Origin: Anisus vortex
Taxonomy: Eukaryota; Mollusca; Gastropoda; Planorbidae
Direction: 5' to 3'
Assembly: GCA_949126835.1 (NCBI GenBank)
Contig: OX421497.1
Location: forward strand, 24,245,612-24,309,611
Length of the DNA stretch: 64,000 nt
Below the pieces are notes generated by a model, which saw only the letters and a list, made by a program, of their open reading frames with translations, ran no database searches and had not been told where the DNA came from. Shown here piece by piece: positions 26,101 through 41,100 of this stretch; position 1 is the first letter of the stretch, and every line of letters starts with the position of its first letter. The position numbers and the translations under genes were made by a program.

Positions 26101-29100
26101 CTTCCTATGAAAAAGAACCCATTGTTTTTTGATGGGTTGTATAAATCTAAACATGGCTTAATACCAAAGTAAATATAATAATATAATATAAAAATATATA
26201 AATACGAAAGCAATTGAATAAAAAAAAATCTTATGTCTATGATTATTAACTTTAACTAGAAATCGTTCTTTATAAATTTACTAACAATAATTACGAAAAA
26301 AAAAAAAACATAAAATTTGAAGAGCACTATTGACAAGTCTTAATGATTATGCATGCATAAAAGGTCAAAGTGTAAAACATTTCCGGTCCCATTCGATCAT
26401 TTGATTCAAAACATGTCTGTGTGCGACAAAAGAAAACGATGGATTGTGAATGTCAGAACTGAAGAATGACCTATTAATAATCCCCAACTAATTGCTTGAG
26501 TAAAAGAATTTTAGTTTTTTTGTTTTAATGAATCTACGAATTGTGTTTTTTTAATAACCAAGGATGCAACTCTTGACTAATTTATTTTATAAACAAATCT
26601 AAATTTAACTTAAAGTGTCTAACACTTCGAGTATTAATTGATGTTAAAAAAGGATTTCATAACTAATCTTATAGCCTTTGCATATTTTGAAAAGACCAGA
26701 ACTGGCCGTCTAGGTTGAAATCAATTGTCAAACACCAGCAAAAGCATATTTTTTGTTTACGAATATGGCGGAAAATGTCATTGGAATTTCATGATCTCTT
26801 CCATTTGAAAAGGTCACGCCTCCTTAAGACTCGTCAATTGTGCTGATTGTTCACTGTCAAGCAGTTGTAGCTTTGCTTTGGGAGTAAAAAAAATAAGGGT
26901 CATGCTTTATAGTGAGACCCATTAACACAAAAACATGCTGACACATTAGCCATATTTCAAACAAAGGTCATATAGAGCCAATTTGTTCCCATCCTAGCAG
27001 GGCATATACCAAGTTGGACTTCAATCAAACACAATACAATATTATCAATTGCCCAAGAAAAAAAAAATAGATATTAGGTACAAACTGACCTTTTGACTAG
27101 CTGAAGGAGTAAATGAATCAACTCAGTTTCATCCTCTGCATAAATCACACGGACATTCTCAACATCACTAAGTTTAGTATACTCTTGACTTTTTTCTGAG
27201 AAGGAATCTATGAGATCTGTTATGCTGAATGATTCATTTGGGGATTTTTTTTGTGCCACTTGTTCTTTGTTAGCTCTATCCACTATGATGATTCCAGTTT
27301 GATTCCATTGCTGATCTACAGTTGAATCCTCTTGTACAGAATAGAACACCGCTTGAACAAGATCAAACTCTGGATCAGGTTTCAGATCACCTCGAGTTTC
27401 TACATGTAGTTCCAGACTCATTACTGTAATATTCTGGCACTGAACAATAAAATGGCAGATGTTGAGAAATATCTAAAAACATGTAAATGAACATATTATA
27501 TGTATTCTAAACAAAATACGCTCAAGCTTGGCATTGTTTAGTTATTTCATTTTTTCAATATAGGAAAGTTAACCAATATATCATTAAGAAGAATGTAATA
27601 CTTTTGTAAGGTAGTTAAAGATTGCATGAAAACTAAATAAAAATGTAATGTTTATGTGACAATTGTGCCTGTAGAAACATAGCTTACACCTATAAGGTTG
27701 AAATTTGCTGGTAAATTAAGATTTTTTAAAATTAAATTGAGAAGCAGCTTTCAAAACAGAAGTTGTTTTGTTTAATGCTTCATTACATTACAACTGACCT
27801 TGTGGACAAATTTAGCATCCTGTACATTGACCTGATTCACTTTAAAGTTAAATGTATTTACAGGTGTTGGTCCATCTATTTGTGACACTTCCCCGGAAGA
27901 TGAAGAATTTGCAGTGAGGAAGTGATGCTACAACAGAAATAAACAGTATAAATATTTTTGTTCTATGAAACTGTTAAACAAAAAATCCTAACGCTGAACA
28001 TAAAAACTGTTTTTAAAAAAAAAGCAAAAAAACCATCTATAAAGAGATAACATGCAGCATGAAAGTAACATTTTAAGCTGTTGGACAAGTGCAGAACACA
28101 TTAAAGCTTGATAAAAATTCCAGTATGTCAATAATACAAAATTATAAACAAAATTTGTGCAAATAGTTTTCTTCAGTTGATATTGGCATTACAAATAATG
28201 TGTATAATTCTATCCCTAAACAAAAGTGTAAAATATATTGTTTATAAATGCAAATGCTTTCCATGGTTTAAAACAGAGTAGGATACCAGCTATATACAGA
28301 CAATCTAGTAGTCTATTAAGTTCCAATTTGTCAACAAAAATTGTTAAAACAAACATTTGATCCTAAAGTATTATTAATAAAATGTATATTATTGTTAGGT
28401 TGTTTTCTGGTCAATATATTATTTTCCTCTAATTTTATTAAACTAATATGAAATATGGCTTTCTTGCTAAGCAAATGTTATTCAAAATTCATAAATAAAT
28501 AAGAGCATCTAAGAATTTCCAGTGGCCACAAACTAGAAAGGGAACAAACATGAACTCCCCTGGCATGGAAAAAGTTGAAGCACAAATATATGTTTTTCTA
28601 AAGGATTGCTTTCCATAGTTACCTGAGATTGTAATAAAGTAAGACTGTCCCTTCTATGTTTTAACAGAGAAACATTCAACCTAGGTGTTTTGGTTAACTC
28701 TGCACTGTTTTCATTGTTTGGGGGGTTAGTATTGGTAGCACAACTCTGTAGATCTTCACAACTTGGATTTTGTACACACAAGTGATTCTGTGCTGCAGTG
28801 TTCTTTGCCCTGCTACAATCTTTTTCTTGGTGACTTAGCAAAAGAGAGATGCAGTTCTCACTTTTTCCAGGTTCATTGGTTGAGTTCATTTCAGAAAGCT
28901 TAATTTGCCCTTGTACTTCTGCATGTAGATTGTATGTTCTTTGCACATTTTCACAATGAGCTGTTGAAAAGAAAACAACAAAACAATCAGGATTTGTAAA
29001 ATTTGATGTTTAAGACTTCATTCAAGTAAAACAAATATAAAATACAATCTATAGAAGAAGCTCTGTGTATGGAACCAATCAAATTGGTTTATTTAAAGAC

Positions 29101-32100
29101 ACATGAAATTATTGCCTCATATTTTAGCTTTGCAATTTGACTTAGCACATGTGTCTTCGCTTGCTGAATGGATAACATATCGGATTGCCATGTGGTCGAA
29201 CCGGGTTCAATTCTCCAGTTAGTTAGTCTATACCTTTTTTTTTTTACTATATTTTTTTTTTCAATTATCAATTAATATTACTTTAAAAAAAATATACATT
29301 GTAAATCCACAGAAACACTCGGTAATTTAGCTTTTTCTTAAATAAAAAGACTTGCCTATTTTTAACCAGATTACAATATTTATTTTAAATTACTTTCCTA
29401 AATGTCTTTAGAAAAAAATAAAAATGTTTTTAATAATTAGAGCTATAGTTTTCTGTTCAATGTAGTTTATAATTTTTTTTATCTGAACTGTAGCTTCTTC
29501 AGTGTTTCTTAGTACTAAATACTTTTATGTCTGCATAGATAAAGAAACTGTGAAAGGCCTGTTACCTGTTTTATTTTCCGTCGGGCAACTTGTTTATAAT
29601 AATAATAAAATAATTTAAAAAATCACTTTTAAAAAGAGTGAACATGGGTATTGGTAAAATAATAATTGTAAAATAATCCCTTGAATTAAAGTTGTTTAAA
29701 TGTATCAATTTGTTTACAGAATAAGATTTATCCGTCTTAGTTGAAATTACCATGTTGTTTCTGTTGTCTGACATTTTTGAGTAGCAATTGTTGTACTTGA
29801 GATCTCCGAGGTGGTCCTGTGACAGGTAACAGCGTAACACTGCCGTTCCCAGATAGCATGCTTTTCACATCCGACTGTTGAATTTTATCCTTGAATGATT
29901 TTCTAATAGACTGTGACAGAACACTCAAGAACTTACTTTGCCACTCAGAGATACCAACTAACTGATGGAAAGTTTGGAAGGGAGGGAGTGCACTTATCTG
30001 AAACATAGGTGTACAATTATTGTTTGCTGCATTTCTATTACGTCAACAAATAAAAATCCAAGACCAATAATATTGCTCATCTTATAGCAGCCAATCAATA
30101 GTTACACACACGTTTTTGTTTACTGTTACTACAATCTAAGAATATATATTGCCATTAACTTTTGAAAAAGCACTGTATTTAACAGGTGTTTATGCATTTA
30201 AATCACTGATCTATAAAAAGAAGGGATAAGGCATGGAAGAAGAATTATTGATGCAAGCTTCCGCCATTTTTGTTTACAATCACTGATATATGTAAGCTTA
30301 CAGATATAGATATATTATCACATTCTCCGAAGTTTCATTTAAGCTAATATTTCTAATGTTGTTTTTTTCTTTTATAGAAAGTGAATAAATGGCTTACAAT
30401 ATATAACTTTGAAATGATCGAATTGTAAAAAAAAGTATTTTAAAATTATATAAATATTATATTACTAAAAATGTATATGTATATTTTTAAACATTACATT
30501 AACTACCCAGTTTGTATGATTACTAAGTATCTATTCCGCAGTGATACCACTCCTTGGCTTTTTCCCCCAAGATCTTGGCTTTTTTTTATCCGAATTTGGC
30601 AAATTGGCTTTATATATCAATGATCTATGTATAGATCTGTGGTGCGCATTAAATTTTTAAAAACAATTTGCATTATATTGATCAGTGATTGTGTGAATTT
30701 TTAGTTTTCCCTTGCATCACTTTGCACAAGCAAATTTGTGAAGGAGGAGCTATCCATTCTTTTTATAGATCAGTGATTCAAATGCATTAAATAAACAATG
30801 GAATAGTTATTTCTATTTTTCCACTCAACACAGATAAAGAAACTGGGAAAATGAACAAGAAATAAGATTTGAAGAAGAAAATTGAAAAATGTTGCAGCTA
30901 TTCCTAGCTTCAGAGAAACATGAAGTTTTAGTTTTATTTATTCACAAACATTTGAACCCCCCTTGATAAACAATAAAACCACTAGATAACTAGAACATTT
31001 AAAAAAGAAGATTACAACCCTCACCCTTTTTGATTCCACTTTTAAAACTCGGCCCAGACGTTCCCTACAATAAGACAAAGGATGCCAATTTTTAATTTTA
31101 TGCAAAATAATTTTTTAAAAAGTTACTTAAAATTACTTTAACCATTGCTAAACTATCTAAATGTAGAAGATATTTGGCAAATATTCCGATATTTGTTGCA
31201 AACAAAAAGTATTTAGAACTACCAAACTATTGAATTAATCAAAAAGAGAAAAGGAGACACTATTGGTTATTTTATATTTATAAAATTTTTTAAGGAAAGC
31301 CAGTTAAAAAAATATTAAAAGTTAAAGATATCAATTATACAACTCACTTCCCAATATATTAAAATCACATGTCTAAGCTTGCTTAAGGCAGCCATATCTA
31401 AATGAACAATCTAGCTACAATAGATCTGGATATTCTAGATATTCTAAAACCGAATGAAGTCTGATGACTGACACATTGAATAGGCAACATCTGTTACTAA
31501 GCACTAGAGATAAATAATCCCTATAAAACAACAACTAATCCAGAAAGGAAACTTTAAGCCATGTAAAATTTTATGAAAAATGGAGAAAGCATTTCAGATC
31601 TACCTTTTGTTCAATATAGAGAAAAAGTTTGATGTTTAGAGTGGAGCAACCTTGAGACTTTCATAAAACAATATACACACATAAATATAGAACAACTATG
31701 TATAATTTAGCTAGTAAATAGTCCTATAAAGTTCTACTTACTTAGGGCAATCTGCCAAATCTTCATGATGGCTACAGAAAGCTTTTGGTGAATGAACCAT
31801 AAGAAAACCAAAGTCGTGAAGGTTATTGACAACTGACTGGCAGGTGGGTGGAGCTTTAAATGGACAGATTTTGATACATCTGTTTGATTTATCAGATATA
31901 GTTCTTTCTTTATCTTTGTGGGAATCATTTTTTATACAGGAATCTAACTTCTCTGGCTCCTTGCTATTTCCTGGTTGTATGTATACTGGACTTGTTCTAG
32001 ACCGAGAGCCAGGCTGTCCTTGGGGCAAATTGTTGCCCTGAACAGTTTCATTTTGTGACAATTCTAAAGGCTCTCCCTTTGGTTTGCATGTATTTGGATG

Positions 32101-35100
32101 TTTGACTCCAGGTAGGAAAATTTGGTCTTGAGTTAATTTGTCAATATCTTTGTCTTGAGTTAATTTGTCAATATCTTTGCCAGGTTTATGTTTCTCTTCA
32201 TTGAAGGAAAAATCAGAGACTTCCATATTTGGGGACATAGTACTTCTTTTGCCAACAGTTAAATCAAAAGGCAAATTTTGAGATGATGTATCTTGGCATA
32301 TTGGCATATTAATCAAAAACCTTCCATTTGATATGACAGGAAAAATATGATTCCTTTGCTGGTTTTCAGCATTATTGTTAAAAACATGTGGAACTGTTTC
32401 AGAATTCAAGGATATGTTTCTGATACCATGTAAACTGGATGCTTGGTTTTGTAAATCAACACTTAAGGAACTTGTATGCTTCTCCATGCCATCTTCGGGA
32501 ATTATATGTCTGCCCTCTCTTGTGATGGAAGAAGTTTCCATTGTTTTAGAATGGCCTATACTATCTTCCACTAAATTGTTTTTTGTTGTCAGCCATGGAT
32601 ACCAAAGTGGCTTTGTCTTTTTATAAGGTGGTGAAGTCACCTCAGATAAAGAGGAAAATGGAATTGGTTGATCAATTGGAGACATTGGGGAAGTGGGAGT
32701 GATTGGAGAATAATTATTGTGGCATTTGTTACAAGCACTTAGATTCATAGGGCTGTGTTCAGTGGGCTTCTGGCCACAGGATGAACAATTGACTGGAGTG
32801 ATCTCTAAAACTGTGTGTGTCATTGGTTTCAATTCTGAGGGACGTTTTCTGGACTCTAGTAGACTTTTTTCATCATTTTTTACACATGGTGGTGATGAAT
32901 TAGTAGAAACATCACTGAGGTTATCTCTGACTGTACTTTCATCACATGTAATAGAAATTCTGGGAATTAGTGCATTATAACTGGACTTATAAGGTAGTAG
33001 TGGAGAAGAGCACTCAGGTGGAGCAGAACCCGTAACTGTAACATCTGGAGTATCAACAAGTCGTTGAAATGGTTCTATTCTCTCCTGATTAGCAGAAACG
33101 TCTGGTGAAGCATTATATGGATTTTTTACACTTTCTTTCACATTATACAACTCATTTCTTTCTTTCAGAGAACTGGATTTAGTAGGTAAACCAGACTTGG
33201 CTGACATACAAGCAGTTGATTGTGTGTTAGTAAAAATTGGTTCCTGAAAAGAGTTTTCTTTCATGCTGGTCAAGTCACATTTATTTGATCCCAGTTTACT
33301 TTTGATATAACTAAATTCTAGATCTTGCTCTTTTTGATCAGTGTGAGTCAATATGGAATTCACTGTACATTTAACATTATCAATCAGAGATAATGGAGTA
33401 AACATAGCACAGTCAACTGGGTCAATAGATTCAGAGGTTGACAAAAACTGACTTGTAGATGGAAAACCTGCTTTCGTTTCCCTCGAATGTTCTAAATGGG
33501 AGGAAAGAGAAATATGACTTTTGACTAAACTTTCATTATCTACATAGGTAGAAGAAGAGTCTTCATGTGGTTTCTTTTCATTATGTGATGGCTCCACATT
33601 GGTTAGCATTAAAATGTCATTTATTGATAGACTTGTGCTTTTCACCTGAGCTCTTTTAGGCTCAGGAGGCCGTAATATTGGAAAACTGTCTTTACTGTCT
33701 GAATCTAACGAATCTTCACTCGCAAGACGCAAAATATCTTTCATAGAGAAAGATGCACAATTCACTTGAGCTTTTCTGGTTTCTAACAACTGAAGAGTAT
33801 TTGAAATGCTGGAAGACTCTTCTGGCTGCTCTGTATGTTGCTCTGGGGTATTTAAAATAGTAATTGAGGGCATGGGAGAAGAAGAAAGCATGTTGAAAGG
33901 TAAAGGTCTACTGCCTATGTTTGAAGCACCATTGCAGCCTGGCTTTAAACTTCTGTTCAAGTGTAATAGCCTGTCTGGGGGAAGAGTTCTTTCATTTCCA
34001 GGGGTTTTAATTTTCTTCTGACTGGAAGAGGATGGGAAAAGCTCCACATCTGATGAAGTCTGTACCAATGTAGTGTCAAATGATGCAGAAACTGGATTTG
34101 TGTTATTACTAGTCCCTTGTCTTTCATTATGAAGTGATGTGTCAGAGTTAGAGGTTTGTAGATCTAAACAATCACCCTGCATCTCTGTCAGGTTGGCAAG
34201 TGTGGCCATATGAAGCAAACTCAAACTTTTCAGCAGTTTCCCATCCCCTGATTTTTTCTTCCTGCCACGGGAAGAACGAGATTTGGAAGAATTTTTGACA
34301 AGCTTGCAGTCATCAGCAGTCAATGCCCCTGCCATTTTTCTCTTCATGTCAGAGTATTGGACAGTCTTCATTTGTTTGCACTTCTTATTTTTTTTACTCT
34401 TCCTGCCTTTTGTTGAACTTTCATAATCTTCACTACTGGAATCATTAGAATCTGATGTACTCAGTTCCTCTGGGTAGAAGACATATTTGATGCGTTTCTT
34501 CTGTCGCAAACACTTACTTCTGCTATAATCTTTGTCTTCTGTATCAGGAGACAGTGTTGTGGTGCTATCTAAAAATTTGAGCTGTTTCTTGTTCTCTGTG
34601 GATTTAGTTTTCAAGTCTTCTCCATTGATTGTATTGTTACTAAGACCATGCACTTTAAAACTTATACTATTTTCTCCCAAACATTTATTCTTCCTAGAAT
34701 ACAGTTGGTGTGGTTTAGTTGTGTGACATTTTATCACTAATCTAGACCCTGTCAGTGCTTGTTGAGTAGCTAGTTCTAAGGAATCTAAATTATTCAGTGA
34801 AGCATTCATTGCACGTCTGCTCCTTGATTCTGTAGCTAGAATATGGTGTGGATTTTTGTTTTGATATTTTTCAAAGGTAATAGTTTTTTCTTCTCTTGGT
34901 GAATCAGCCGACATGTTTTCCAAACTGTGAGTTGTACATTCTGCATCTGGTTCAGAAGCTAAACATTTGTCTTCAATGGTTTCTGTGTTAGGTACTTGAA
35001 CACACCCAAACATGACACTCTGATGTAATGGAATATGCTGTGCCTCAGTGGGTGGTTCAATACTATTGCTATTGGCACTGAGATTATTGGACAAGGGCAT

Positions 35101-38100
35101 TGAGCTATTAACTGCACTGTCTGAGTGGTTGTACATTATAATGGTGTCACCAGTATCTGAGTCGGATGAAATGTCTTCAAAAAATGCCATCTGTCTTTTC
35201 AAAAAGTCATCTTTATGACATCTGTCTTTCTCAGGGGCATTATTTACATCATTTGAACACATTTGTTTATCACTAGACTCACTTTTAATAACAGTTGATT
35301 CAGGAGACAAAGAGCATTCTTTTTCTTCACATTTGATTTTCACACTATTCATCTGAGCATTTTGCTTGTGCATTGCTGTTTCATCAAGAACTCCTTGCGA
35401 AGATGTACAAGTCTCTAGTGATGATATTGGACAGCCCTCTGAAGGCATATTTGAATGCTCCTTGTTGTCATGCCTAGAGTTTGCTGAGCTGATCTTGTCC
35501 CCCTCATAGACTGAGTTTCTGATCTTGTCCCCCTCATAGACTGAGTTTCTGATCTTGTCCCACTCATAGACTGAGTTTCTGATCTTGTCCCCCTCATAGA
35601 CTGAGGTTCTGATCTTGTCCCCCTCATAGACTGAGGTTCTGATCTTGTCCCCCACATAGACTGAGTTTCTGATCTTGTCCCCCTCATAGTCTGAGCTTCT
35701 GATCTTCTCTTTGATTATGACTGCATCAAGATAATCATCCTCATCATCTGAACTGGAAGAGTAGTAATTATGTGTGTGCTTTCTCATATTGTCAGCCAGT
35801 TTCATTTGAAACCTGCTGAAAAAAGAATGCTTCACTCCTTTGAAGAACAACTGGTGGGAGGTCAAGTCAAAGGGATGATGCACCTCCCTGCTGGCTTCTC
35901 TGTGTTTCAAGTAACATTCTTGAAACTGACAAAAAAAGTCTCTATTGGTCATGTTGTTTAGGAAGCCGATTCTGCTATTATCACTTACATCACTGTCATT
36001 TCCTGATGGATCAAACTCTGGAGATAACAGACTCTGGCAGGTAAAATTATAAGGACAAATATTTGGTTCTTTGTCCACATCTGTAGGTTTGATATGTATT
36101 GGTGAAGAAATTGGTGAGTTGTTGTAAAACAGGTCAGACTGAACAACGGTGCAGTCTTCTGAGCTTACATTAGAGGATCGCCTGACAATATCTTTAGCTG
36201 CTAATGTTTCATACAGTGATGCCCTGACAGTCTGGCATGGCACCACCTTCACTCTGTTTAATTTCACCAACATGGCCTGATGGCCTTTAAATTTACCAAC
36301 AATCACATAATGAACTCCTTCTCTTAGAGCTTTCTGTCCTCTTCTCTTCAGGTGTTTCAATTTGCCTGGATAAGCGGACATTTGTTTTGAAGCATTGTTA
36401 TTATTTGGCCAGCTCATCCTCTGTCTCAAGTTCCTCAATATTCTTTTAGACTGTTGCTGTGCAGACTGTAAGTTTCTATTGAGCTTTTTCAAAGCACTTT
36501 TCTGAAATGTACATCTAGGCTTGTGACGTTGAGAAGAACACATACCATTGCGCTGTCTGATTAGTGAGAAAATAGTATTGGTCTCACCAGTTTCTGCCAG
36601 ATTACTAACTGTCTGAGTATTTGAATGCTGGGGAGGTGAAGTGGCTATTACTGGTTTGTTATTACAACCTAAATCCCCACATTTAGAGTCTTTCCTCATG
36701 GTCAAGGTTTTAAACAGTCGTTTTTTTTTACCTTTCCTTTTCTTTGTACAATTATATTTAGAACTCATGAGCTCACTACAACACTGTAGAGGATTGAAAG
36801 ATTGATCATTGACATTCAAACTATCAGCTGCTAGCTTGCTGGCCAGATTTTCAGCATGGCTATCTGAGATCCCTGCGTTCACCCGGTTACTGATAGCGGA
36901 GGTTCCAGCGGTTGCACCGCCGTGGCCGATAACGCTTCCGCTATCAATTCTATTTGTTCCATGCTGGACCGGGGAACGCAATTCGTTTTTTGACTCTGCC
37001 TGTGAATTATTGTAAAACTCTTGAGCCGGCTGGGATGGGGTTTGCTGCATTTGATGAAAATATGGCTGCTGTTGTTCACAGTATTGTTGTTGATAGTAAT
37101 ACTGTGACCTAGAGTAATCCTGGCCACTAGCGTAGCTGCTTCCTTGAAGATGAGGTACTTGAGACTGGCTTTGTAAGTTATCTTTTGGTTCAAAACTATT
37201 TAGTTGAGACTCCTCTCTTGGATGACACTGTAATTCACTAGTTACATTCTCAGAAGACATAGGATTATGAACAGGGTATGGAGTAGAGTTCATATTGGAA
37301 GGATAAAAATAGTTATAGTTCTGTTCTTGGCTGAAGCTCATTCGTTGATCACTGTTGCTACTTAAGCTTCTGTTCAAGCTAACACCTGGACTGGTTCTAA
37401 AAGATGAAGAGTTTGATCTGACTCTAGAAGTATTGAGTTGACTAGCGTGAAATGAACTAGGGGGTGCTACTTTATTGGGAGGAAAATCTGTGTCAAATTT
37501 GGATAAACTATTTGTTTCACTGGCTGAATCACCTGAAGATTTGTCTACGCTAACTATAGGAATATTGAGATTAACTCTATTGGTTGATCCATCTGTTGAA
37601 GCTAATTGAGTTTGTGCAGGGAGAAACACTCTGTATTTAGCTAAGTCTTCCTCACTAAGCTTTGAAACGTTCACTATTTCTCGACCAATCTTTAACAAGC
37701 TGTAACGCCGGGCGTCCATCGGATGCATTCGGACAATGTTAATTCTGCGTTTCCTTGCCTCTTCCCCTAAATGGAATTTCAGTTTCTTGAAGACTGGAGT
37801 TGGCACGTGAAATGTGTATGTGTAGGAAAGATTTGGACTGTGAGAATGACCATCATCATTACCACTGCTCTGAATAAGTCCCAGTCGTTTCAGGCGACTT
37901 TGTTTCCCAAGACATGGGTGCACTGGCTTTGTTTGGACCTTAGGTTTAATTATGGTTGTTTCTACATCAGTCTTAATTTCTGGTTCACTAATGCTGCTGC
38001 TTTTGTTAGAGGTTTCAAGAGTGATGAAGTCTTTAGTGTCTGTAAAATTAACAACATCACTAGCTGGTGTTTGCTTGACAACCTCCTTTTCAATATTGTA

Positions 38101-41100
38101 TAAAGCTGGTGAAGAATTTTTAGTCGGCATGTAATTGTCATCCGAAGGAGTGCTCATGTCAGAAACAAGCTGGAAAAGGCTAGACAAGGAAGACTTGTCA
38201 TAACTTCCAGAAACCGTTGGATTCCCCACAGCGCCCTGCCCTACAGTAAAATTACATTGAGTGGCATTCACAGCATCAATGTCTGGACTGAGTAATGGTT
38301 GAATGTGATGGTATGGAGATTTTGAAGGTTCTGACATGTAAGGCTTATGCTGAAAGCTGTTAGAACAATCTTGAAATCCAGTGTCAGGGGGTCTGGTGTT
38401 TTGCCAATGGTTAGTATCCCACTGTTGCTGATGATACATTTGAGAGTAAGCTTGTTCATGCCATTGATGTTGCTGATGCTGTAGCCATCTGTTGTTTTGG
38501 TTATTATTAGCTCCAGAATAGGAAGGCTCATTACTGAATGGAAATGAAATAGAATGAGCTCTCTCTGACCGTAACTGTGAAGGTACAGTAGGATTAGGAC
38601 TGAAGCCACTGGCTCCTGTACAAGTTGATAAACTAGTACTTCTTGGTCGGTTATTTTTTGTACCCAATTTTGCCTTGGTGGCATATTTCTTCTTTGGTTT
38701 GTCAGGGTCAGGAATTCGTTTTGGTTTTTTAACAGTTTCTCTTAGTTCTTTTTTTATCACCATTCTTGTGGTGGAGTCCTCCGTTAGAAGCTGTTGCATC
38801 ATGGGAGTACAAGTATTGATTCCTATATTCACTTTATTAGCCCCTGCCTCTCCACATGTATTAGAATATACTGTTGTACTGGGTGGGTTCAAATTAAAGG
38901 TAGACATATCTGTGGAGGTAGACTTTTCTAATGCCAATTTTGTCTTGTCAGTTGTACCAGGTTGAACATTATTAATATTGAAACTGGGTGAAAAAGCATG
39001 TCTTTTTTCAGATTTAAATTGTAGACCCGATGAGTCAGTTAAGGATGATGAATCACTAGATTTACCAGCGTCTAGGTGAGTGTGAGAAGCAGGACTTGTC
39101 TCTGATTGGAAATCAGGGGTAGAATTTCTAAACACTGGGTTTTCAATCTTAATTTTTGGCTCTAAATTCTGTTCCCCTTTGCACTTGCTGGTGATTAATG
39201 TGGCTTCCTTTTGAAATAAAGGCTCATAGTCAGACTTATGGGAAACATTTAGAGGGACAGTAGCGTCTTTATGAGATACATCATCTCTACCTATTAAGTG
39301 TGCACTCAATTTGCTGTTGTGAAAGTTTGTTTCTGAAGCATGACTACCCACCCAGTTCTGTTGTTGAGGATAACTTTCGACATGTTCTGTTGATGAATAT
39401 GAAGATTGCTGTGAATTAGAACTGTGAAATGTATCACTTCTGGGGGACTGACTTGGACTACTTAGTTGATAGGGTCTGAATGGCTGATCTACTGCAGGCA
39501 ACTGGTAAGACTGATAAGGCTTACTGGGCACTGAGCCTAAGTAATGGGAAGAGTTATAAGAATGTGTAGGGGATTGATAGAGCTGTGACTGCTGAGATGA
39601 TGCTTGGGGCTGGTAAGACATATGAGGTGGGCTTTGATAATTTTGATGATATTGTTGTTCCTGTGATGGGGATGTATAATGGGGATATTGGTACTGTGGA
39701 GATGATTGACTATAAGACTGCTGAGGTGAATACATGTTGTTGGAGGGTGTCTGGTTGGATGTGCCTGTTGTTGGTAACAAACTTCTCTGGTGAGAATAGC
39801 CAGCCTGTAAGGTAGGTCTTTGATTCCAGTTATGAAAACTTTGAGACTGTGTCCACCCCATGTATTCACCAGGCCATGGTGAAGTTGGATTAGACCAGCC
39901 AGGCTGAGTCCATGTTTTGTTGCCACTTTGATAGCTTTGGGGATTTGAAATTTTACTATTTGACATTGTGGAATTAGCACCATCACTGTACATAGTGCTG
40001 TTAGTCCTTGGAACTCCTGAGCTGGGTGAAGTCTCGGAGGTATCACTATACACTGTATTACCATTATTGTTACCAGAAACAACAGGTTCTGATAATTCTG
40101 CAGCATCCCTAAAACTGCTGCTAGTGTTAGAAGCATCAGACAATGTGTCTGGGCCACCAGAGACTATTGTATTAGTGTCAGTGTTAAAAGAGCTCTGTCT
40201 TTGCTTTTGACCCTTTCCCTTCTGATTAGAGGCTAGAAAAAGACAAAGTAAATTTGTTTTCTAAAATAGTACAAAGTTATGGATTTTTGCTATGCAAACC
40301 AAACTACTTTAATTTATTTATAGTTTTGTTTTGTTTTTTAAATGGCTGCATATATTTTACAGCATGTTCTAGTAAAATATGCTAAAATGATATTTACTTG
40401 GTATTTTATCTGAAGCACCATCAAACTGAGGTAAAAGGTCAACTTCACTATCAGTGTCATCTTCTTCTGAATCTACAGCATCATCAGCAACACCAGCATG
40501 TAGGAGATCATCTAATTTACACTTCATGCTTAGGGAATAAAAAAAATAAAAAAGTTTTTTTAAAACTAACTTTTCATAGCTTATTAAATAAAGAACATGT
40601 TTTCAACACTACTGCTCACTTCTTCCGAAACATTATAGAAAGACCAAGTGACTTTATAACATACCCAAGTGAATCAGCGTAGCTCTCTGTCTCCATTGTT
40701 GTGAGCACAACATTTGTCATTGTTTGTGTCTCTGCTTCATCGTCAAGCTCGTCTTGTTCCGTCAACAGCACAGTGTTATTCAGGATACTATCCTGTTCTT
40801 CTAAAGACACTATCTGACTTGGACAAAGGGCAGCAGACTCATCGAGTAGTGATGCTAAGATGTTTGTCAAACTCATATCCTGGGAATCTAAAAAGATCAT
40901 CATCAGTGTATACAACCATTTCAATTTCTCTCAAGTTTTCTAATATACTTTTTTTTAATGACCTGTTTACAGCTTAACGGAAAATTGTTGAGCTAGAAAA
41001 AACAACATTATACTGTATCAAACAAAGAAGACCTCAAAATTACAAGTTTTTTTTTTTGTTTATTATGAATCTGAACTTGCTTTTGATAAATAACTTACTT

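Noticed and set aside
29148..29230. Functional tRNA-Arg gene
   Set aside because: A- and B-box similarity only; acceptor stem and cloverleaf are not convincing, and similar tRNA-like SINE heads occur elsewhere in the window.
39537..40157. 206-codon minus-strand frame overlapping REV3L exon 14, plus many plus-strand frames in the same exon
   Set aside because: Shadow frames of a long biased coding exon; the REV3L frame is continuous for over 2,800 codons.
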